DNA of 14,006 nt. Origin: Chitinophagaceae bacterium. Its GTDB lineage: Bacteria; Bacteroidota; Bacteroidia; Chitinophagales; Chitinophagaceae. The stretch is from the NCBI GenBank assembly GCA_014379785.1, contig JACMLD010000171.1:1-14006 (forward strand), written 5' to 3'. Below the pieces are notes generated by a model. The model ran no database searches, had not been told where the DNA came from, and saw only the letters and a list, made by a program, of their open reading frames with translations. Made by a program: the position numbers and the translations under genes. Positions 1 through 7,711 of this stretch are shown here, piece by piece; position 1 is the stretch's first letter, and every line of letters begins with the position of its first letter.

Positions 1-1
1 A

Positions 2-454
2 TCCAGGTTTGAATGGATACTGGAGAAGGTAACGGAGATGGGTATTCGCGAAATATACCCGCTGATCTGTGAAAGAACGGAGAAGCAGCATTTTCGTTCT
101 GATCGGATGAAAAATATTCTCACCAGCGCGATGTTGCAATCGCAGCAGCACTGGTTGCCTTTACTGCATGAGCCGCTTTCTTTTTCTGCATTTATCGCGG
201 ACCCCCAAATCACTGAAAAATATCCGCGTAGTTTTATTGCGCATTGTATACAGGGCAAAAAAGAATCACTCCGCAAAGCTTCAGATAATGCAACCGCGGG
301 TAAAATAATTCTCAGTGGTCCGGAAGGCGATTTCAGTCCAGCTGAAATCAGTGCAGCACAAAACAAAAATTATATTCCCGTTTCTCTCGGCGACACGAGG
401 CTGAGAACTGAAACAGCAGCCGTTACAGCTGCTGCCTTTATTTCAATATATTGA
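2..454 (+). CDS. rsmE: 16S rRNA (uracil-1498-N3)-methyltransferase, 3' part (5' cut by window edge)
   Basis: This is the C-terminal 150 residues of RsmE, the SPOUT-fold enzyme that uses S-adenosylmethionine to methylate N3 of U1498 in 16S rRNA. The reading frame is open from base 2 (SRFEWILEKVTEMG), so the gene begins upstream of the window; the ATG at 38 is internal. The family normally has about 235-245 residues, so roughly the first 40 percent is missing. Diagnostic parts are the FEWILEKVTE helix, the ILSGPEGDFSPAEI loop (family pattern: I-G-P-E-G-G-F-S-x-x-E) and the closing SLGDTRLRTETAAVTAAAF knot segment (family: L-G-x-R-I-L-R-T-E-T-A), which together form the cofactor pocket. One departure is Asp in place of the usual second Gly in GPEGGF. 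The gene ends 5 bp from the stop of the convergent TerC gene. The assignment is firm. Confidence 0.95.
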   Translation, partial: SRFEWILEKVTEMGIREIYPLICERTEKQHFRSDRMKNILTSAMLQSQQHWLPLLHEPLSFSAFIADPQITEKYPRSFIAHCIQGKKESLRKASDNATAGKIILSGPEGDFSPAEISAAQNKNYIPVSLGDTRLRTETAAVTAAAFISIY

Positions 455-456
455 AA
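441..456. repeat. 16-bp perfect palindrome across the rsmE stop codon
   Basis: TTTCAATATATTGAAA is identical to its own reverse complement and contains the rsmE stop (TGA at 452-454). It sits where rsmE and the TerC gene converge. As RNA it could form a 6-bp stem with a TATA loop on either strand, but without G-C pairs it is a weak hairpin, so its role as a bidirectional terminator is doubtful. Confidence 0.4.
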
Positions 457-459
457 AGA

Positions 460-1263
460 TTATCTGGCCTGGTCCGATCCCACTTCGGTTGATCGCGACT
501 GAGGCTGGGGTTCGCGGAGCTCCACGGGACGCGCCTGTTTTTTCTCACGCTTGCGCATCCACAGATTAAGCAGTTCAACACCAAAAGAAAACGCCATGGC
601 GAAATAGATATAGCCTTTGGGAATTTCTTTGTGATGAATCGGCTCAAGTCCCTCAAAGAATAAACTGAATCCCACCATAAGCAAAAAGGCAAGTGCCAGC
701 ATCTTCAGTGTAGGATGTTTATGTATGAACGTCGAAATTCTGTCTGAGAAGAAAAACATAACGATCATGGCGATGACCACGGCAATGATCATGATCGTGA
801 CAATTTTCGCCAGGCCAACGGCCGTGATGATACTGTCAAAAGAAAAAACCATATCGATGATGATGATCTGACTCATGATGGCTGCAAAAGATGAAGACTT
901 CGATTTAATATCCAGATGCTCTTCATCGCCTTCCAGCTTGTTGTGGATTTCTTTCACCGTCTTATAAAGGAGGAAGAGGCCACCCGCAAACATGATCACG
1001 TTGCGAAGATTGAATCCATAACCCAGGATGGTGAATAGATCCCGGTTGCCATTTTTTACCAGCCATCCAATGCCAAGTAACAATATGATACGTACCGTAA
1101 TGCCGGCAATCATCCAGATTCTTCTCGCTTTTACCTTTTCCTTGTCAGACAACCGACCCATCAATATCGACACAAATATCACATTGTCAATACCCAGTAC
1201 AATTTCGAGCGTTGTCAGTGTGAGCAGGCTGATGAGCGCATCGACCGTAAATAATTCCTCCAT
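460..1263 (-). CDS. TerC family integral membrane protein
   Basis: A 267-residue multi-pass membrane protein of the TerC family (named for tellurium resistance). Members are thought to move or sense metal ions; links to Mn2+ export are known for relatives such as Alx/MntP-associated and YkoY/YceF proteins. The family signature is present twice: LEIVLGIDNVIFVSIL near residues 19-34 (Glu20 and Asp26 within membrane helix 1) and IIIDMVFSFDSIITAVGLAK around 134-153 (Asp137 and Asp143). These acidic residues inside membrane segments are the proposed metal ligands. Hydrophobic stretches suggest about seven helices. A soluble charged loop lies at 104-125, and the C-terminal tail (about 237-267) is polar, Arg/Gln/Pro-rich and probably cytoplasmic. 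The gene stands alone, converging with rsmE and divergent from the next gene. The start at 1263 is preceded by a -7 promoter match and no Shine-Dalgarno. The transported substrate cannot be read from the sequence. Confidence 0.9.
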   Translation of the reverse strand: MEELFTVDALISLLTLTTLEIVLGIDNVIFVSILMGRLSDKEKVKARRIWMIAGITVRIILLLGIGWLVKNGNRDLFTILGYGFNLRNVIMFAGGLFLLYKTVKEIHNKLEGDEEHLDIKSKSSSFAAIMSQIIIIDMVFSFDSIITAVGLAKIVTIMIIAVVIAMIVMFFFSDRISTFIHKHPTLKMLALAFLLMVGFSLFFEGLEPIHHKEIPKGYIYFAMAFSFGVELLNLWMRKREKKQARPVELREPQPQSRSTEVGSDQAR

Positions 1264-1283
1264 AAGTTTCTTTAAAAGTTGCG

Positions 1284-1291
1284 CAAAAATA
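1284..1291 (-). promoter_or_regulatory. Putative Bacteroidota -7 promoter element for the TerC gene
   Basis: Read on the minus strand this is TATTTTTG, an exact match to the Bacteroidota -7 consensus TAnnTTTG. It ends about 20 bp before the TerC start codon and would give a very short leader. No TTG is present at the expected 19-21 bp further upstream, so this is a half-site match only. Confidence 0.4.
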
Positions 1292-1414
1292 CGTGAAAGG
1301 GAAAGAAATATGAGTTTGGCACAATTTTAAGGCCGTATGGCAGTTAATTAACCCAACCCTAAAAATCATTTATATCGACCTACATCTACTCTTTTTTATT
1401 TAACCCCCTCCCTT

Positions 1415-1972
1415 ATGAAAAAGAGTATTGCAATTATTATACTTGCCATTGTGGCAATGTCGGCTTCCGCACAATTTTCTGAAACAATTCCGGGCTCGCT
1501 TCGCCTTGGCGCCGGTTATGTAAAAGACTTCCCGGGCATGGGTGGCTTTGGCGTGTATACCGAATACACTATGCCGATGAGCGACTGGCTGGAAGGCGGC
1601 ATAGGCCTGAAGCGGATCAGTACAAAAGGAAATCCGCGTACACAGAGTGTGACGGAATTTACAAAAGCCACTACACTCGATTTTAACCTCCTGCTGATAC
1701 CTGCGCGTTCGGAAGACTTCGCACTGAAGATTGGCGCGGGCTATAGTTTTTCATTCTACAAAATAAAAAGGTCTTTTCCTGTCTACGAAAACGGCAACAA
1801 AGAAGCGCAATGGATTCCACAGGAGTCCAAAGGACGTGTTTCGGGAATCAGCCTGCTTGGAGAATTTGAATATTTTGTTCGCGAAGACATTTCTGCGGGC
1901 ATGCGTTTGTCGCTTTCGAAAGCCTATTCAAACGTGCTGATGGCAGGGCCTTTTGTGGCTATCCGTTTTTGA
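1415..1972 (+). CDS. Small outer-membrane beta-barrel protein (hypothetical)
   Basis: A 185-residue protein beginning with a clear Sec signal peptide: MKKS, a hydrophobic core, then ASA-Q at about residues 17-20. The mature part is built of alternating short hydrophobic and polar strands with many Gly and aromatic residues (for example LRLGAGYVKDFPGMGGFGVY, then LKIGAGYSFSFYKI). It ends in a strand closing with Phe (GPFVAIRF), the usual terminal signal for outer-membrane barrels. These features fit a small barrel of the 'outer membrane protein beta-barrel' or PorT-like type of about eight strands. No specific family or function can be named. The start is supported by the signal peptide. The last 14 bp overlap the end of the convergent pyrD gene. 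No good promoter match is seen in the 151-bp divergent space upstream (1264-1414), and there is no Shine-Dalgarno. Confidence 0.75.
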   Translation: MKKSIAIIILAIVAMSASAQFSETIPGSLRLGAGYVKDFPGMGGFGVYTEYTMPMSDWLEGGIGLKRISTKGNPRTQSVTEFTKATTLDFNLLLIPARSEDFALKIGAGYSFSFYKIKRSFPVYENGNKEAQWIPQESKGRVSGISLLGEFEYFVREDISAGMRLSLSKAYSNVLMAGPFVAIRF

Positions 1973-2987
1973 TCAGGTCGCGACAGATATTTTTCACGAT
2001 GGCCGGGCCTTCGTAAATGAATCCCGTCCATACCTGTACAAGAGCAGCCCCGGCAGTTAATTTCTCCCTGGCATCAGCGGCTGTGAAAATACCTCCTGAT
2101 GCGATGACAGGCACTGAACGATTTGTCTTGCTATTGATATACGCAACGATTTCGGTGGCACGTGCACGCACGGGGGCTCCGCTCAACCCTCCGGCTCCAA
2201 TGGCTTCCAGTTCAGTTTTTGGTGTGAGGAGATTTTCTCTGCTGATGGTCGTGTTGCATGCAACCAGCCCATCAAGTTTTATTTCCATGGCCAGTTCAAT
2301 CACATCGTCTATCTGGGGCCAGCTGAGATCAGGTGCTATTTTCAGAAGAATGGGTTTTGGATTTGGTTGCTGCCTGTTGAGTGTCTGAAGATGCGCAAGT
2401 ATTTTTCGCAGCGAATCTTTTTCCTGCAGTTCTCTCAGTCCGGGTGTATTCGGCGAACTCACATTCACCACAAAATAATCTACGAAGTTGAACAACTCGA
2501 GAAAGCAGATTTCATAATCCTTCCATGCATTCTCATTTGGTGTGAGTTTGTTTTTGCCAATATTTCCGCCGATGATAAGCCCTGAGGTATTTTCTTTCAG
2601 TCTTTTTGAAATCACTTTTACCCCATCGTTATTAAATCCCATGCGGTTTATCAGCGCCTTGTCTTCCGGCAATCTGAACAGCCGGGGCTTTTCGTTGCCG
2701 TCCTGCGGAAGAGGGGTCACGGTGCCGATTTCTACAAATCCAAATCCAAGCGCTTCCAGTTCATTCAGGTAAAGTGCGTTCTTGTCAAATCCCGCTCCGA
2801 GGCCAACCGGGTTTTTAAAATCAAGACCAGAAAACCTGGTCACAACGGAAGGATTTTCTACCGCAAATATTCCCGTGATCCATCGTTTCAAGCCAATGCT
2901 GACGAGAAATTTGAGCGAATTCATGGCGAAATAATGCACAGCTTCGGCCGGGAATAAAAACAGCAGTCGACGGAGCAGTTGATACAT
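1959..2987 (-). CDS. pyrD: Dihydroorotate dehydrogenase (quinone), class 2
   Basis: PyrD oxidises dihydroorotate to orotate, the fourth step of pyrimidine synthesis, using FMN and passing electrons to membrane quinone. The 342-residue length fits class 2. Residues 1-45 form the amphipathic N-terminal extension (MYQLLRRLLFLFPAEAVHYF) that binds the membrane and marks this class. The TIM barrel follows: FKNPVGLGAGFDKN (57-70, FMN/substrate loop with the conserved Lys), GTVTPLPQDGNEKPRLFRL (88-106), INRMGFNNDG (113-122), GNIGKN (141-146), VNVSSPNTPGLR (174-185, with the class 2 catalytic base Ser at 177/178), LLKIAPDLS, CNTT and the phosphate-binding GGLSGAPV and ASGGI. All main motifs are intact. 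It is monocistronic, converging on the barrel gene and overlapping it by 14 bp. The start at 2987 fits the normal N-terminus. Confidence 0.96.
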   Translation of the reverse strand: MYQLLRRLLFLFPAEAVHYFAMNSLKFLVSIGLKRWITGIFAVENPSVVTRFSGLDFKNPVGLGAGFDKNALYLNELEALGFGFVEIGTVTPLPQDGNEKPRLFRLPEDKALINRMGFNNDGVKVISKRLKENTSGLIIGGNIGKNKLTPNENAWKDYEICFLELFNFVDYFVVNVSSPNTPGLRELQEKDSLRKILAHLQTLNRQQPNPKPILLKIAPDLSWPQIDDVIELAMEIKLDGLVACNTTISRENLLTPKTELEAIGAGGLSGAPVRARATEIVAYINSKTNRSVPVIASGGIFTAADAREKLTAGAALVQVWTGFIYEGPAIVKNICRDLIKNG

Positions 2988-3023
2988 ATCCGCGAAGATA
3001 ACAGAAGTTTTAGGACGCTTTTC

Positions 3024-3053
3024 TTGCAGATATGAAACAAGGAATTAACTTTG
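3024..3053 (+). promoter_or_regulatory. Bacteroidota-type promoter for the thiolase gene
   Basis: TTG at 3024-3026, a 19-bp spacer, and TAACTTTG at 3046-3053 match the Bacteroidota promoter (TTG, 19-21 bp, TAnnTTTG) in both elements and in spacing. Transcription would start near 3060, leaving a leader of about 42 nt. That leader is rich in A and T (GAAATTAAAATCAATTTT just before the ATG), as is typical where Shine-Dalgarno sequences are absent. It is the best promoter match in the window. Confidence 0.65.
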
Positions 3054-3101
3054 AGTAAGAAAGTTGCATAAACAACTAACTAGGAAATTAAAATCAATTT
3101 T

Positions 3102-4280
3102 ATGCAGGAAGCATATATAGTGGCGGGATTCCGGACAGCAGTAGGCAAATCAAAACGTGGTGGTTTCCGGTTCACCAGGCCGGATGATCTTGCCATTGAT
3201 GTGATCAAGGGGTTGATGGCTTCGGTGCCGCAGCTGGATCCGAAGCAGGTAGATGATGTGATTGTCGGCAACGCTGTACCGGAAGCGGAGCAGGGTTTGC
3301 AGGTGGGAAGGATCATTGCCGCGCGTGCAATTGGTTTTCATGCGCCGGGGATGACCGTCAACAGGTATTGTGCGTCCGGACTTGAAACAATTGCAATAGC
3401 ATCAGCGAAAATCAGAACCGGTCAGGCTGAATGTATTATAGCCGGCGGCACGGAAAGCATGAGCATGGTACCGACATCCGGATGGAAGACCGTGCCTGCC
3501 TATTCGATTGCCACGGAAGAGCCGGACTATTATCTCAGCATGGGTCTTACCGCGGAAGCCGTAGCAAAAGAATATGGAGTGAGTCGCGAGGATCAGGACG
3601 AGTTTTCCTACAACTCTCATCAGAAAGCGATGGCTGCCATAAAGAATGGTTATTTCAAAGGCGGCATTCTTCCAATAACGGTTGAAGAGATCTACCTCGA
3701 TGCCAAAGGAAAAAAGCAAAAGAAATCTTATGTGATGGATACGGACGAAGGTCCACGTGCTGATACTTCACTGGATGCGCTTGCGAAGCTTAAGCCCGCA
3801 TTTGCACAGGGTGGGGTAGTTACAGCCGGTAATTCATCGCAGACAAGTGATGGTGCCGCATTCGCGATAGTGATGAGTGAAAGAATGGTGAATGAACTGG
3901 GGCTCAAACCCATTGCACGGTTGATTGCCTGCGCATCTGCGGGCGTACATCCAAGGGTCATGGGGATCGGTCCTGTGGAGGCAGTGCCAAAAGCGCTAAA
4001 GCAGGCCGGTATGAGTTTGGGTCAGATTGATCTGGTGGAACTCAATGAAGCATTCGCATCACAGGCGCTGGCGGTAATCAGAAAACTGGAAATAGATCCG
4101 GCTATCGTAAATATCAATGGCGGTGCGATTGCGCTTGGCCACCCCCTGGGCTGTACGGGTTGCAAGCTAACCGTTCAGCTTACACAGGACATGAAGAGAT
4201 TAAATAAAAAATATGGCATCGTTACAGCCTGCGTCGGCGGCGGTCAGGGTATAGCCGGAATTATTGAAAATATCAATTAA
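3102..4280 (+). CDS. fadA: Acetyl-CoA C-acyltransferase (3-ketoacyl-CoA thiolase, FadA type)
   Basis: A full-length thiolase of 392 residues. It cleaves a 3-ketoacyl-CoA with CoA to give acetyl-CoA and a shortened acyl-CoA in fatty-acid beta-oxidation, and can run in reverse as an acetyl-CoA acetyltransferase. The catalytic residues are all visible: Cys90 in VNRYCASGLE (acylated nucleophile), the NEAFA motif at 315-319, His347 in GGAIALGHPLGCTG and Cys377 in TACVGGGQG. The N-terminal RTAVGKSKRGGFRFTRPDDL resembles the FadA/peroxisomal thiolase branch more than short acetoacetyl-CoA thiolases, which favours beta-oxidation, but chain-length preference is inference. Two extra Cys near the catalytic His (CTGCK, where many thiolases have ASGAR) are a mild departure. 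No FadB-like partner is in the window; the gene appears to be transcribed alone from the promoter at 3024-3053. Confidence 0.92.
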   Translation: MQEAYIVAGFRTAVGKSKRGGFRFTRPDDLAIDVIKGLMASVPQLDPKQVDDVIVGNAVPEAEQGLQVGRIIAARAIGFHAPGMTVNRYCASGLETIAIASAKIRTGQAECIIAGGTESMSMVPTSGWKTVPAYSIATEEPDYYLSMGLTAEAVAKEYGVSREDQDEFSYNSHQKAMAAIKNGYFKGGILPITVEEIYLDAKGKKQKKSYVMDTDEGPRADTSLDALAKLKPAFAQGGVVTAGNSSQTSDGAAFAIVMSERMVNELGLKPIARLIACASAGVHPRVMGIGPVEAVPKALKQAGMSLGQIDLVELNEAFASQALAVIRKLEIDPAIVNINGGAIALGHPLGCTGCKLTVQLTQDMKRLNKKYGIVTACVGGGQGIAGIIENIN

Positions 4281-4325
4281 ACCGAGTAGAACTACCATAA
4301 ATTCGGCAAATCTTCGTTGTAGAGA

Positions 4326-4355
4326 TTGATAAAAGGTGTAATGGCAAGAATTTTG
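4326..4355 (+). promoter_or_regulatory. Probable promoter of the DUF1800-DUF1501 unit
   Basis: TTG at 4326-4328, a 19-bp spacer, then GAATTTTG at 4348-4355. This matches the Bacteroidota promoter with one mismatch (G for the first T of TAnnTTTG) and correct spacing. The inferred start point near 4362 would leave a leader of about 60 nt that includes the hairpin at 4374-4390. Confidence 0.4.
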
Positions 4356-4373
4356 TTAAAATGTCATTAAACC

Positions 4374-4390
4374 TTTCTGGTTTCCAGAAA
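4374..4390 (+). repeat. Hairpin in the leader of the DUF1800 gene
   Basis: TTTCTGG-TTT-CCAGAAA is a perfect 7-bp inverted repeat with a 3-nt loop, ending 33 bp before the DUF1800 start codon. No T-run follows, so it is not a standard terminator for the upstream thiolase gene. It may be an mRNA-stabilising leader hairpin or a weak operator; the sequence does not decide. Confidence 0.45.
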
Positions 4391-4423
4391 TCGAATATCA
4401 ATTAAAAACCAAATTGTCTCTAT

Positions 4424-6100
4424 ATGAATAGAAGAGACTTTCTGACTGCGCGCAGAAAAGCCACCCATCGTCCTGCACCTGCAAGTCCTCATCAGACAGC
4501 CCGAACCTTTAGTGGACTCACTCCTTATTCCGGACCTTTCGGTACAGAAGAAATTGTGCATCTGCTGAAGAGAACAATGTTTGGTGCATCGTTGGATGAT
4601 ATTGCTTATTTCCGGACGAGAACGATGGACCAGGCCGTGGATGAGTTATTGAATCCTGCTGGTCTGCCAGCACCTCCCGTAAAGGATTATGATACCACCG
4701 GAGCTGCAGTACCTGATACCGCAGTTGCACCAGGTGCCACCTGGGTAAACGATTACAGTTCCGATGGCACCATTCAGAGCCGCCGCAGAGCTTCGTTTAA
4801 AAAATGGGGCATTGGACTGATGATCAACCAGGACAGAAGTATCCGTGAAAAGATGACTATGTTCTGGCATAACCACTTCGCCACAGAAGCCGCAGAAATA
4901 AACGATCCCCAGGTTCTTTATAAACACCATTCACTACTCCGTGCACAATCACTCGGAAATTTCAAGGCACTGGTAAAATCAGTCACACTTGATCCGGGCA
5001 TGCTCAGATATCTCAACGGTTATCTGAATTCGAAAGTCGCACCGGATGAAAACTATTCTCGTGAGCTGCAGGAGCTGTTTACCCTTGGAAAAGAAAACAA
5101 TCCAAATTATACCGAAGATGATGTGATGGCAGCGGCCAGGGTTCTAACCGGCTGGAGAATCAACTTCGCCACAACCAGTACTTACTACGACAATGCGCGG
5201 CATGACATTGCAAACAAGCAGTTTTCCTCCTTCTTTGGAAATACAGTAATCACGGGACGTACAGGCCCTACGGCCGGTGACGCGGAACTCGACGATTTAC
5301 TCAACATGATTTTTGCAAAGAACATCGAGGTTTCGCAATTCATCGTCAAAAAAATCTATCGCTGGTTTTGTTATTATACGATCGATGCCACTGCACAGGC
5401 GACTGTGATTGATCCGCTGGCACTTCTTTTCCGCAATAGTAACTGGGACATCAAACCGGTAATCTCCACGCTTTTGAAAAGCGATCACTTCTTTGACGCG
5501 CTCAACAGAGGATGCATAATCAAAAGTCCGATTGAAATTGCGGTTAAGCTTTGCCGTGAGTACGGCGTTGTATTTCCAGATACCAGCACTGAATATGTTG
5601 ATGCGTATAATATGTTTGAATACATCCGCGCGCAGGCAACCAATCTCAATCAAAATTTTGCTGACCCGCCCAGTGTTTCTGGCTGGCCATCCTATTACCA
5701 GGAACCCCAGTTTTACGAACTGTGGATCAACTCAGACACACTTCCCAAAAGAAATCGTTTTACCGATACCATGGTCACCACCGGTTACACCCGCAATGGC
5801 AAGACCATTAAGATAGATGTGGTGGCATTCGCCAAAAGACTGCCGAATCCGGCTGATCCCAACGTGTTGATTACGGATTCGCTGGCAGTACTTTACCGCG
5901 TACCACTTTCACAGGCAGCAAGGGATGTTGTGAAAACAAATATTCTGCTGAGCGGACAAACGCAGGACTACTACTGGACAAACGCGTGGAATGCGCATCT
6001 CGCAAATCCGACCGATCCAATGGCACTGCAGACCGTCACCACGAGACTGCGCGACCTGTACAAATATTTTATGAACCTCGCCGAATATCAACTGGCCTAA
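4424..6100 (+). CDS. DUF1800 domain-containing protein
   Basis: A 558-residue protein of the DUF1800 family, whose biochemical role is unknown. Recognisable family blocks are EIVHLLKRTMFGAS (about 43-56, the opening helix), REKMTMFWHNHFATE (141-155, with His149 and His151), NYSRELQELFTLG (210-222), DDVMAAARVLTGWR (about 230-243) and a late block, PPSVSGWPSYY. The conserved His, Arg and Glu residues suggest a metal or phosphate-binding helical domain, but that is inference. The N-terminus reads MNRRDFLTARRK: it keeps an RRDFL stretch like a twin-arginine signal, yet no hydrophobic core follows, so export by this route is unlikely unless the start or signal is unusual. The DUF1501 gene follows after 17 bp. 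DUF1800 and DUF1501 genes are commonly adjacent in Bacteroidota and Planctomycetota, implying a shared function. No Shine-Dalgarno is seen. Confidence 0.88.
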   Translation: MNRRDFLTARRKATHRPAPASPHQTARTFSGLTPYSGPFGTEEIVHLLKRTMFGASLDDIAYFRTRTMDQAVDELLNPAGLPAPPVKDYDTTGAAVPDTAVAPGATWVNDYSSDGTIQSRRRASFKKWGIGLMINQDRSIREKMTMFWHNHFATEAAEINDPQVLYKHHSLLRAQSLGNFKALVKSVTLDPGMLRYLNGYLNSKVAPDENYSRELQELFTLGKENNPNYTEDDVMAAARVLTGWRINFATTSTYYDNARHDIANKQFSSFFGNTVITGRTGPTAGDAELDDLLNMIFAKNIEVSQFIVKKIYRWFCYYTIDATAQATVIDPLALLFRNSNWDIKPVISTLLKSDHFFDALNRGCIIKSPIEIAVKLCREYGVVFPDTSTEYVDAYNMFEYIRAQATNLNQNFADPPSVSGWPSYYQEPQFYELWINSDTLPKRNRFTDTMVTTGYTRNGKTIKIDVVAFAKRLPNPADPNVLITDSLAVLYRVPLSQAARDVVKTNILLSGQTQDYYWTNAWNAHLANPTDPMALQTVTTRLRDLYKYFMNLAEYQLA

Positions 6101-6117
6101 TCTCTAAACCATCCAAT

Positions 6118-7704
6118 ATGAAAAGGAGAGATTTTTTAAGAAATACAATCCCAGCAACCATTCTGCCTGTAATCGTAGGCGGACTTTCCGTAAAGGCCTA
6201 TGGGGCAGAGAGCCCGTTGGTACAGGCTCTGATGGGCACAACCACAGATACTGATAAAGTTCTCGTGCTGATACAGCTCAATGGTGGTAATGACGGACTC
6301 AACATGGTTATTCCCATCGATATCTATGGCAACTATTACAACGCAAGACAGAATATAGCGATTCCGCAGAACAGGGTACTCACGCTCAATGGAAATGATA
6401 AAACAGGATTGCACCCCTCTATGACTGGCCTGCAGACTTTGTACAATGAAGGAAAGCTCGCAGTAATACAGGCAGTTGGCTATCCTTCGCCCAATTTCTC
6501 TCATTTCCGCGCTACCGATATCTGGATGAGTGCATCTGATTCCAATAAGGTGGTCAATACCGGCTGGGCAGGCCGATACCTGGGAGTTGAATATCCGAAT
6601 TTTCCGAATGGCTACCCGAATGCAGCCGTGCCCGATCCCCTGGCGATCCAGATTGGGTCAATCACATCGCTCGCATTGCAGGGTCCTTCTGTAAACATGG
6701 GAATGAGCATCACCGATCCGACTAACTTCTACAACCTGATAGATGGCGTGATAGACCCCGCGCCCGATACACCCTGGGGCAAGGAGTTGAAATATATCAG
6801 GCTCGTCGCCCAGCAAACACAGCAATATGCACAGGTAATAAAAAATGCAGCGGCGGCAGTACCAACACAGGGAGCTTATCCTTCTGGAAATGATCTGGCA
6901 GCACAATTGAAGGTTGTCGCCAGACTGATAAAAGGTGGACTAAAAACAAGGGTATATATGGTGAGTACGGGTGGCTTCGATACCCATTCTGCTCAAACCG
7001 ACACCGCAGATACCACGATTGGCAACCATGCCAATCTTCTCGCTAGAGTTTCAAATGCCATCAAAGCGTTTATGGATGACGTAAAGGCCCTGGGTGTTGA
7101 AGACCGTGTCATCGGAATGACATTTTCAGAATTTGGACGTCGCATCAAATCCAATTCCAGCGTGGGCACCGACCATGGAGCTGCCGCACCGGTCTTTGTT
7201 TTTGGTAAAAATGTCCGCTCGGGTGTGTATGGCAACAACCCTGCAATCGCCGGCACAGTCAGTGTAAACGATAATATTCCTTTTCAATACGATTTCAGAA
7301 GCATCTATGCATCCATTCTCAGCCAGTGGTTCTGCGTGAAGACAACTGATCTGGAAACAATCATGTTTAAGAATTTTCAGAACATTCCGCTTTGCGTCAA
7401 CGGTGCCTGCAGCACCACGGGCCTCGACGATGTATACCGGAATGCCGGCGACCAGCTGATCGTCAATTATCCAAACCCGTTTGTTGAGAGCACGAAAATC
7501 ACATTCAAGACTTCAGGCGGACATACACTGGTCCACATCATTGACACGCTTGGCCGTTCCATAAAAACGCTGGCAGACAAAGAATATGCGCCGGGTGTTT
7601 ACAATGTGGATTTCAACAGCTATGGACTTCCTCCCGGTGTGTACTATGCCAGATTTCAAAACGGCGCGATCCAACAGGTGCGTTCAATGCTGAAGGTGAG
7701 ATAA
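6118..7704 (+). CDS. DUF1501 protein with twin-arginine-like signal and C-terminal T9SS sorting domain
   Basis: A 528-residue protein. The frame is open further upstream (to 5986), but the ATG at 6118 gives a proper signal: MKRRDFLRN plus a hydrophobic stretch (about 10-28) ending in AYGA, a twin-arginine-like export signal. The DUF1501 domain, placed in the alkaline-phosphatase-like superfamily, fills about 45-430: VLVLIQLNGGNDGLNM (49-63), STGGFDTH (283-290), TFSEFGRR (335-342) and GTDHG (350-354). The Asp and His residues there are plausible metal ligands. Residues about 446-528 form a type IX secretion sorting domain (YPNPF at 451-455, then an IIDTLGRSIKTL strand, PGVYNVDF, PPGVYYARF and a basic LKVR end), so the protein is probably moved across the outer membrane and anchored to or released from the cell surface. 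It forms a pair with the DUF1800 gene. The substrate is unknown; sulfatase- or phosphatase-like chemistry is only inference. Confidence 0.9.
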   Translation: MKRRDFLRNTIPATILPVIVGGLSVKAYGAESPLVQALMGTTTDTDKVLVLIQLNGGNDGLNMVIPIDIYGNYYNARQNIAIPQNRVLTLNGNDKTGLHPSMTGLQTLYNEGKLAVIQAVGYPSPNFSHFRATDIWMSASDSNKVVNTGWAGRYLGVEYPNFPNGYPNAAVPDPLAIQIGSITSLALQGPSVNMGMSITDPTNFYNLIDGVIDPAPDTPWGKELKYIRLVAQQTQQYAQVIKNAAAAVPTQGAYPSGNDLAAQLKVVARLIKGGLKTRVYMVSTGGFDTHSAQTDTADTTIGNHANLLARVSNAIKAFMDDVKALGVEDRVIGMTFSEFGRRIKSNSSVGTDHGAAAPVFVFGKNVRSGVYGNNPAIAGTVSVNDNIPFQYDFRSIYASILSQWFCVKTTDLETIMFKNFQNIPLCVNGACSTTGLDDVYRNAGDQLIVNYPNPFVESTKITFKTSGGHTLVHIIDTLGRSIKTLADKEYAPGVYNVDFNSYGLPPGVYYARFQNGAIQQVRSMLKVR

Positions 7705-7711
7705 AATAAAC

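Noticed and set aside
1028..1330. 100-codon plus-strand frame over the start of the TerC gene
   Set aside because: It is the reverse shadow of conserved TerC membrane helices and runs through the divergent promoter region.
1264..1414. Promoter for the outer-membrane barrel gene
   Set aside because: Several A/T-rich stretches occur, including TTAATTAA, but none fits TTG plus 19-21 bp plus TAnnTTTG on the plus strand.
2017..2388. 123-codon plus-strand frame antisense to pyrD
   Set aside because: Composition reflects the complement of pyrD codons, and pyrD is complete and conserved on the other strand.
2993..3000. TATCTTCG on the minus strand as a -7 element for pyrD
   Set aside because: It has one mismatch to TAnnTTTG, no TTG at the right distance, and would place the start point on the initiation codon, so support is too thin.
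5986..6117. Upstream extension of the DUF1501 reading frame by 44 residues
   Set aside because: It overlaps the DUF1800 coding region in another frame, and only the ATG at 6118 puts the RRDFL export signal at the N-terminus.
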